Origin: Balanoglossus misakiensis
Taxonomy: Eukaryota > Hemichordata
NCBI GenBank assembly: GCA_040954595.2
Contig: CM082582.2
Location: forward strand, 1,860,001 to 1,924,000
Direction: 5' to 3'
DNA: 64,000 nucleotides
This document shows positions 58,944-64,000 of this stretch, one piece after another. The position numbers and the translations under genes are program-made. The notes under the pieces were generated by a model. It did not search any database. It saw only the letters and a list, made by a program, of their open reading frames with translations, and was not told the origin of the DNA. How positions within the stretch are numbered: position 1 is the stretch's first letter; each line of letters opens with the position of its first letter.

Positions 58944-61073
58944 ATGTTCACAGAGACTACATTGTGTTCCGTCTCTTCCTCACAGAACATTCTGTACATT
59001 TCTGCATTGGCAGAATTTTCTAGCGCTCGGTCAACGTCCTACGCTAACATTCGGGCTCCCTGGTCACATACACCATGCCCTTCATGTATCTCAGGCCATA
59101 CAGCCGCATCATCTGACATTGTGTCTCACTCAGCGAACGAGGACACACCGTCCTCGTCCACTTCAAACATTGTAACAATTCCTCCGATTTCAGCTTTGCC
59201 TCTGACATCGCTGTATTTAAACTTTCCGTCGAGCACAGGCCATACAGCCGCATCATCTGACATTGTGTCTCACTCAGCGAACGAGGACACACCGTCCTCG
59301 TCCACTTCAAACATTGTAACAATTCCTCCGATTTCAGCTTCGCCTCTGACATCGCTGTATTTAAACTTTCCGTCGAGCACGTCTCCCTCATCGGAACTTT
59401 CTTTAGCCAATATTTGTGCCTTACATGCGCAAGTTTCTACATCCGGGTTACCAAACTACCAAGGTCTCAAATATCCCGTTCCGACTAAATTAGTGTTGCC
59501 GTTATGGAGATCACTGCTGGCACATTATGCTGACAATATCATTTGTGACTATCACCATTTTGGCTGGCCTATCAGTTATACCCGTGACACGTTACCAGTC
59601 TTCGACATCCGTAAGCACCCTTTGGCCTTGATGTTTCCCGACGATGTGGACCACTTCGTCAGCACTGAAGTCGCCGCTGGGGCCACAGCCGGACCTTTCA
59701 CAATCAGCCCATTTCCTCACGGGTTCGTGGTGTCTCCACTTCAAACTGTGCACAAAAAGGACTCTTCACGCCGTCGCGTCGTCATGGACCTCAGCTTTCC
59801 AGAACACTTTTCTGTCAATGACGGAATCTCTTCAGACTTTTATGATGGTTATCACATAAAACTGTCGTACCCATCTTTAGATCATTTCTCACAAATTATC
59901 CAGGACAAAGGCCCCGGTTGCCTGTTATACAAGAGAGACTTACGCCGAGCATATCGGCAAATTTTCATTGACCCTCGAGATTATAATCTCCTTGGTTTTT
60001 CATGGCATCATTTATTCTTTTTTGATCGTGTTTTTCCCTTCGGGCTTCGCTCTGCTGCATTAGCCTGCCAACGTACCACAAATGCAGTTATGTATTTATT
60101 TAGACAGAATGGTTACGCTGGCATCAATTATTTAGATGATTTTGGGGGTGCAGAGGCGCCAGACAAAGCCATGGCAGCCTTTGAATCCCTTGGTCGACTT
60201 TTATCACAGCTCGGTCTAGAGGAGGCGCAGGCTAAAGCAGTAGCGCCGTCCACTTGCATGGTTTTTCTCGGTATTGAATTCGACACTGTGTCTATGACCA
60301 TGCGCATTCCAGCACACAAGTTATCCACCCTACTCACAGAGCTTGATGAGTGGGACACAAAAGTCTCTGTTCCCAAGCGTCAATTTCAGTCTTTGTTAGG
60401 CAAGCTTAAATCAGTTGCCACATGTGTTCGCTCAGGACGATTGTTTTTCTCCCGTATGTTACAGTTACTTAGACAGCAGTTTAAATCACCTCGCATTTTT
60501 CTAGATTCGCAATTCTTCGCTGACTTAGTTTGGTGGCGTACCTTTTTACCTTTATACAACGGAGTATCTGTTATCCCAGCTTCTAGATGGAGTACACCAG
60601 ATGCCGTTTTTTCTACTGACGCCTGCCTCTCAGGCTGCGGGGGCTTTTCTCAAGGACTGTATTTTCACACAGAATTTCCTTTACCTGTTACTAGTCAGGG
60701 TTTACATATTAATGCGTTAGAACTTTTAACAGTGCTTGTTGCGTGTCGTCTGTGGGGCCATCTGTGGAAAGGCCAGCGCATTCAGGTGTTTTGCGATAAT
60801 ATGGCAACAGTCACTGTCATTAATTCAGGTCGCTCACGAGACCTTCATATGCATCAATATTTACGAGAGTTATGGCTAGTGTCCGCACTCAATAGTTTTG
60901 AACTTAAAGCGGTGCATATTCAGGGTCAGGATAATCGCTTAGCTGACCATTTAAGCAGATGGCACATTTCTCAGCATCACAGTTTTGAATTTCATGAGTT
61001 AACCAATAGTATGCATGTGATAGAGGTGGCAGTGCCAGTCACATATTTCACTAATTTTCACTATGACCTGTAA
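58944..61073 (+). CDS. Reverse transcriptase-RNase H of split-direct-repeat element
   Basis: About 709 residues from the ATG at 58944. The Ser/Thr-rich N-terminal region contains two consecutive 48-residue repeats (59094-59237, 59238-59381). RT follows with RRRVVMDLSFPEHFSVNDGI, LYKRDLRRAYRQI, FPFGLRSAALACQR and the catalytic YLDD (396-399). RNase H shows STDACLSGCGG (Asp), INALELLTVL (Glu), VFCDNMATVTVIN (Asp) and DNRLADHLSR. The RT belongs with the DIRS/Ngaro group (FLGIEFDT, LLGKLKSVA). All RT and RNase H catalytic residues are visible and the frame is unbroken. A tyrosine recombinase normally accompanies such proteins but is absent here. Confidence 0.9.
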   Translation: MFTETTLCSVSSSQNILYISALAEFSSARSTSYANIRAPWSHTPCPSCISGHTAASSDIVSHSANEDTPSSSTSNIVTIPPISALPLTSLYLNFPSSTGHTAASSDIVSHSANEDTPSSSTSNIVTIPPISASPLTSLYLNFPSSTSPSSELSLANICALHAQVSTSGLPNYQGLKYPVPTKLVLPLWRSLLAHYADNIICDYHHFGWPISYTRDTLPVFDIRKHPLALMFPDDVDHFVSTEVAAGATAGPFTISPFPHGFVVSPLQTVHKKDSSRRRVVMDLSFPEHFSVNDGISSDFYDGYHIKLSYPSLDHFSQIIQDKGPGCLLYKRDLRRAYRQIFIDPRDYNLLGFSWHHLFFFDRVFPFGLRSAALACQRTTNAVMYLFRQNGYAGINYLDDFGGAEAPDKAMAAFESLGRLLSQLGLEEAQAKAVAPSTCMVFLGIEFDTVSMTMRIPAHKLSTLLTELDEWDTKVSVPKRQFQSLLGKLKSVATCVRSGRLFFSRMLQLLRQQFKSPRIFLDSQFFADLVWWRTFLPLYNGVSVIPASRWSTPDAVFSTDACLSGCGGFSQGLYFHTEFPLPVTSQGLHINALELLTVLVACRLWGHLWKGQRIQVFCDNMATVTVINSGRSRDLHMHQYLRELWLVSALNSFELKAVHIQGQDNRLADHLSRWHISQHHSFEFHELTNSMHVIEVAVPVTYFTNFHYDL

Positions 61074-61280
61074 GCTTTCACTGTCCATGTTCCCACACAA
61101 AAGTGCTGCTCAGTCACCACCCTCATGCAAGAGCATTTGCGTTCCCACTTCATCAGTCTTGAAGTTTTCACATCTTTTCTCCAATGTGTTAGGTATCTTT
61201 CTAGTAAGTTCCTAGGCAGTTTTGTATTTTACTCGCTAATGGGAACTCCCTGAATGCTTCCCCTCCCCTGGTTTGGCGGC
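61074..61280 (+). other. 3' region between RT stop and B1
   Basis: About 207 bp with no open frame of note and none of the R, H-x-x-R or Tyr boxes of a recombinase in the frames examined. Confidence 0.7.
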
Positions 61281-61498
61281 TTGGAGCTGGTTTTGTCAAA
61301 CTCTTTTTCATCTGCATATTAAAGATTTTGCCAAGTTTCCGCCAACCCATGAGTGTGTCGCATTCTGTTCCTTCCCATTAGCCCACTAGTATTCAAGCAT
61401 TTATACTGTTCAAGTGTTTCAGGTGTATTTGTATGCAAGACGTGTTTTCCTGTACAATTATTACATAAGTAGAGTTCCACAGAGGCAGCCACTAATTT
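61281..61498 (+). repeat. Split direct repeat B1
   Basis: 218 bp, repeated at 61719-61936 with only a few differences (GTGTCGCATT versus GTGTCACATT; CTAGTATTC versus CTAGTTTTC; TTACATAAG versus TTATATAAG). It abuts A2 directly across TAATTTGGG. Confidence 0.93.
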
Positions 61499-61635
61499 GG
61501 GCCCAACCCCTTGGGTGTAATTTGGGGCGCCCTCTGTGTAGTGCGTCTTCCCGCCTTCCGGAGAGAATTGCTACTTTTGTAGGGCTTCCGCCATCTTGTA
61601 GAGTCACTTTTTCCGAGCAGTCGCTCGCTTAAAAC
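61497..61635 (+). repeat. Split direct repeat A2
   Basis: Second copy of A1. The B1/A2 joint has the sequence expected of a circular intermediate, where element ends are fused. Confidence 0.92.
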
Positions 61636-61718
61636 CCCACCCACCACTACCCATGGCTTTTCCTTGTATGTTTGTTATATTTATTTTATTTACCTTTATT
61701 CACATGGTTTATAAGTGG

Positions 61719-61936
61719 TTGGAGCTGGTTTTGTCAAACTCTTTTTCATCTGCATATTAAAGATTTTGCCAAGTTTCCGCCAACCCATGAGTGTGTCACA
61801 TTCTGTTCCTTCCCATTAGCCCACTAGTTTTCAAGCATTTATACTGTTCAAGTGTTTCAGGTGTATTTGTATGCAAGACGTGTTTTCCTGTACAATTATT
61901 ATATAAGTAGAGTTCCACAGAGGCAGCCACTAATTT
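61719..61936 (+). repeat. Split direct repeat B2
   Basis: Second copy of B1, ending CTAATTT at the right edge of the element, followed at once by inverted satellite (ACATGGACATG). The spacer between A2 and B2 (61636-61718) is unique to this joint. Confidence 0.93.
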
Positions 61937-63601
61937 ACATGGACATGAATGCAAGAATGGACACAGATAATTTATGAAGTCAATGTGAACAACTTTACTT
62001 GAAGTCAGTACATTGTAAACAGAATACCACAGTTGTAATAATTTATCTGGTCACAATATGTCTATGGACACATCATGTACATGGACATGAATGCAGGAAT
62101 GGACACAGATCATTTATGAAGTCAATGTGAACAACTTTACTTGAAGTCAGTAAATTGTAAACAGAATACCAGAGTTGTAATAATTTGTCTGGTCCCAATA
62201 TGTCTATAAACACATCACGTACATAGACATGAATGCAAGAATGGTCACAGATCATTTATGAAGTCAATGTGAACAACTTTACTTGAAGTCAGAACATTGT
62301 AAACAGAATACCACAGTTGTAATAATTTGTCTGATCACAATATGTCTATAGACACATCACGTCCATGGACATGAATGCATGAATGGACACAGATCATTAA
62401 TGAAGTCAATGTGAACAACTTTACTTGAAGTCAGTAAATTGTAAACAGAATACCAAAGATGTAATAATTTGTCTGATCACAATATGTCTATAGACACATC
62501 ACATACATGGACACGGATGCAAGAATGGACACAGATCATTTATGAAGTCAATGTGAACAACTTTACTTGAAGTCAGTAAATTGTAAACAGAATACCAGAG
62601 TTGTAATGATTTGTCAGATCACAATATGTCTATAGACACATTACGTACATGGACATGAATGCAAGAATGGACACAGATCATTTATGAAGTCAATGTGAAC
62701 AACTTTACTTGAATTCAGTACATTGTAAACAGAATACATGAGTTGTAATAATTTGTGTGTCCACAATATGTCTATAGACACATCACGTACATGGACATGA
62801 ATGCAAGAATGGACACAGATCATTTATGAAGTCAATGTGAACAACTTTACTTGAAGTCAGTACATTGTAAACAGAATACATGAGTTGAAATAGTTTGTCT
62901 GATCACAATATGTCTATAGACACATCACGTACATGAATGCAAGAATGGACACAGATCATTTATGAAGTCAATGTGAACAACTTTACTTGAATTCAGTACC
63001 TTGTACACAGAATACATGAGTTGAAATAGTTTGTCTGATCACAATATGTCTATAGACACATCACGTACATGGATATGAATGCCAGAATGGACACAGATCA
63101 TTTATGAAGTCAATGTGAACAACTTTACTTGAAGTCAGTAAATTGTAAACAGAATACCAGAGTTGTAATGATTTGTCAGATCACAATATGTCTATAGACA
63201 CATTACGTACATGGACATGAATGCAAGAATGGACACAGATCATTTATGAAGTCAATGTGAACAACTTTACTTGAATTCAGTACATTGTAAACAGAATACA
63301 TGAGTTGTAATAATTTGTGTGTCCACAATATGTCTATAGACACATCACGTACATGGACATGAATGCAAGAATGGACACAGATCATTTATGAAGTCAATGT
63401 GAACAACTTTACTTGAAGTCAGTACATTGTAAACAGAATACCACAGTTGTAATAATTTGTCTGATCACAATATGTCTATAGACACATCACGTACATGGAC
63501 ATGAATGCTAGAATGGACACAGATCATTTATGAAGTCAATGTGAAAAACTTTACTTCAAGTCAGCACATTGTAAACAGAATATCACAGTTGTAATAATTT
63601 G
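61937..63601 (-). repeat. 142-bp satellite array, - orientation, block 6
   Basis: About 11.7 monomers continuing block 5. It contains one monomer of the left-array type (CTGGTCCCAATATG near 62192), otherwise rare on this side, and an ATACATGAGTTG variant series. The block ends at AATAATTTG, directly before an EnSpm terminus. Confidence 0.97.
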
Positions 63602-64000
63602 CACTGTACCAAAAAACATATTTAACAGGGTGGGCAAAGTACCAGGTAAAAGATGTTAAAGTAATATCTTTGACCGCATAGTACCTCCTATTTCTCTGTT
63701 CACATTTGTACCTTTTCCATGTGTTTGACTACCTGGGTGCAGGAAATATAAGTACCACGTTTGATGATTATGGAAAAGGGAGTAAATATGTGAAGATGTG
63801 TCTTACTTTCTTTCAGCTTTTACATACAGGCAAACTGTAATATCCTTAGGTACTTTTTCTACACCATAAAGGCAATTCTGATTCAATATTTACAAAGGCG
63901 TAAACTGTTGGACATAGGACATCATATACACAGCATATTCATGGCATTATCACATCTGGTAAAAGCAGTACTTGTAACCTTATACACACACAGTGAACAA
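63602..64000. mobile_element. Terminus of a second EnSpm copy, inverted, runs off the window
   Basis: Begins CACTGTACCAAA and is, as far as can be read, the exact reverse complement of about 39981-40379. Only the end is in view. Its left flank TTG is the complement of the CAA that precedes the first EnSpm copy at 26484. Confidence 0.93.

Larger units (their letters stand above)
57559..61936 (+). mobile_element. Split-direct-repeat (Ngaro/PAT-like) retroelement lacking a recombinase
   Basis: Repeat order A1 (57559-57697), ORFs, B1 (61281-61498), A2 (61497-61635), B2 (61719-61936). This is the split-direct-repeat layout of tyrosine-recombinase retroelements. The insertion has no target duplication: CATCATTT|GGGC on the left, CTAATTT|ACATGG on the right, in a satellite that normally reads CATCATGTACATGG. 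Gag and RT-RNase H frames are open, but only about 207 bp separate the RT stop from B1, and no recombinase is encoded. Confidence 0.9.

Noticed and set aside
6140-63385. Many near-identical 60-residue frames beginning MIC(V/D)HSCIHVHVRD on both arrays
   Set aside because: They lie wholly in the satellite, always span about 1.3 monomers in the same phase and follow the array orientation. The monomer (142 bp) is not a multiple of three, so they end by phase drift. They are a by-product of the repeat, not genes.
26484-63601. A giant transposon carrying the satellite between its ends (40379 and 63602 as one element's termini)
   Set aside because: The termini at 40379 and 63602 face away from the satellite (an element ends at 40379 and another begins at 63602), so the array lies between elements, not inside one.

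Overview
The window is eukaryotic, most likely from a marine invertebrate or other metazoan. No host gene, rRNA or tRNA could be recognised. About half of it (roughly 32 kb) is one tandem satellite with a monomer of about 142 bp. The rest is transposable elements inserted into that satellite, several with insertion junctions that can be read to the base. The element mix (Ty3/gypsy, DIRS-type and split-direct-repeat tyrosine-recombinase retroelements, piggyBac, animal CACTA/EnSpm, a jockey/CR1-like LINE) fits a TE-rich invertebrate genome; the species cannot be named from sequence alone.

Layout. Satellite in + orientation fills 1-26483 and is broken by three insertions. The first is an intact Ty3/gypsy element (606-5271) with identical 186-bp LTRs and a 5-bp target duplication. 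The second is a decayed piggyBac-type element (13594-15091) with a TTAA duplication. The third is a degenerate DIRS-type element on the - strand (18531-25256), itself carrying a 347-bp foldback MITE and a 5'-truncated LINE. Next is a 13.9-kb CACTA/EnSpm element (26484-40379). It has a TNP2-like transposase gene (-) and, head to head with it, a five-exon gene (+) for a 260-residue coiled-coil/basic protein, plus triplicated subterminal repeats and three related hairpins. From 40380 to 63601 the satellite runs in the opposite (-) orientation. That block is broken by a 4.4-kb retroelement with A1-ORFs-B1-A2-B2 split direct repeats (57559-61936), which encodes Gag and RT-RNase H but no tyrosine recombinase. 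At 63602 the terminus of a second EnSpm copy begins, inverted relative to the first, and runs off the window.

The most informative observation is structural. The satellite changes strand exactly at the EnSpm right terminus. The 3-bp flank of the EnSpm left end (CAA) pairs not with the flank of its own right end (ATG) but with the flank of the second copy at 63602 (TTG, which is CAA on the other strand). This is what recombination between two inverted EnSpm copies would leave, inverting a 23-kb satellite block, and it makes a precise prediction for sequence just outside the window. An assembly join is the main alternative.

Functionally the window is a satellite array used repeatedly as a landing site. 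Paralogous satellite copies preserve the empty sites, so the relative order of events (array amplification, then gypsy insertion) can be read.
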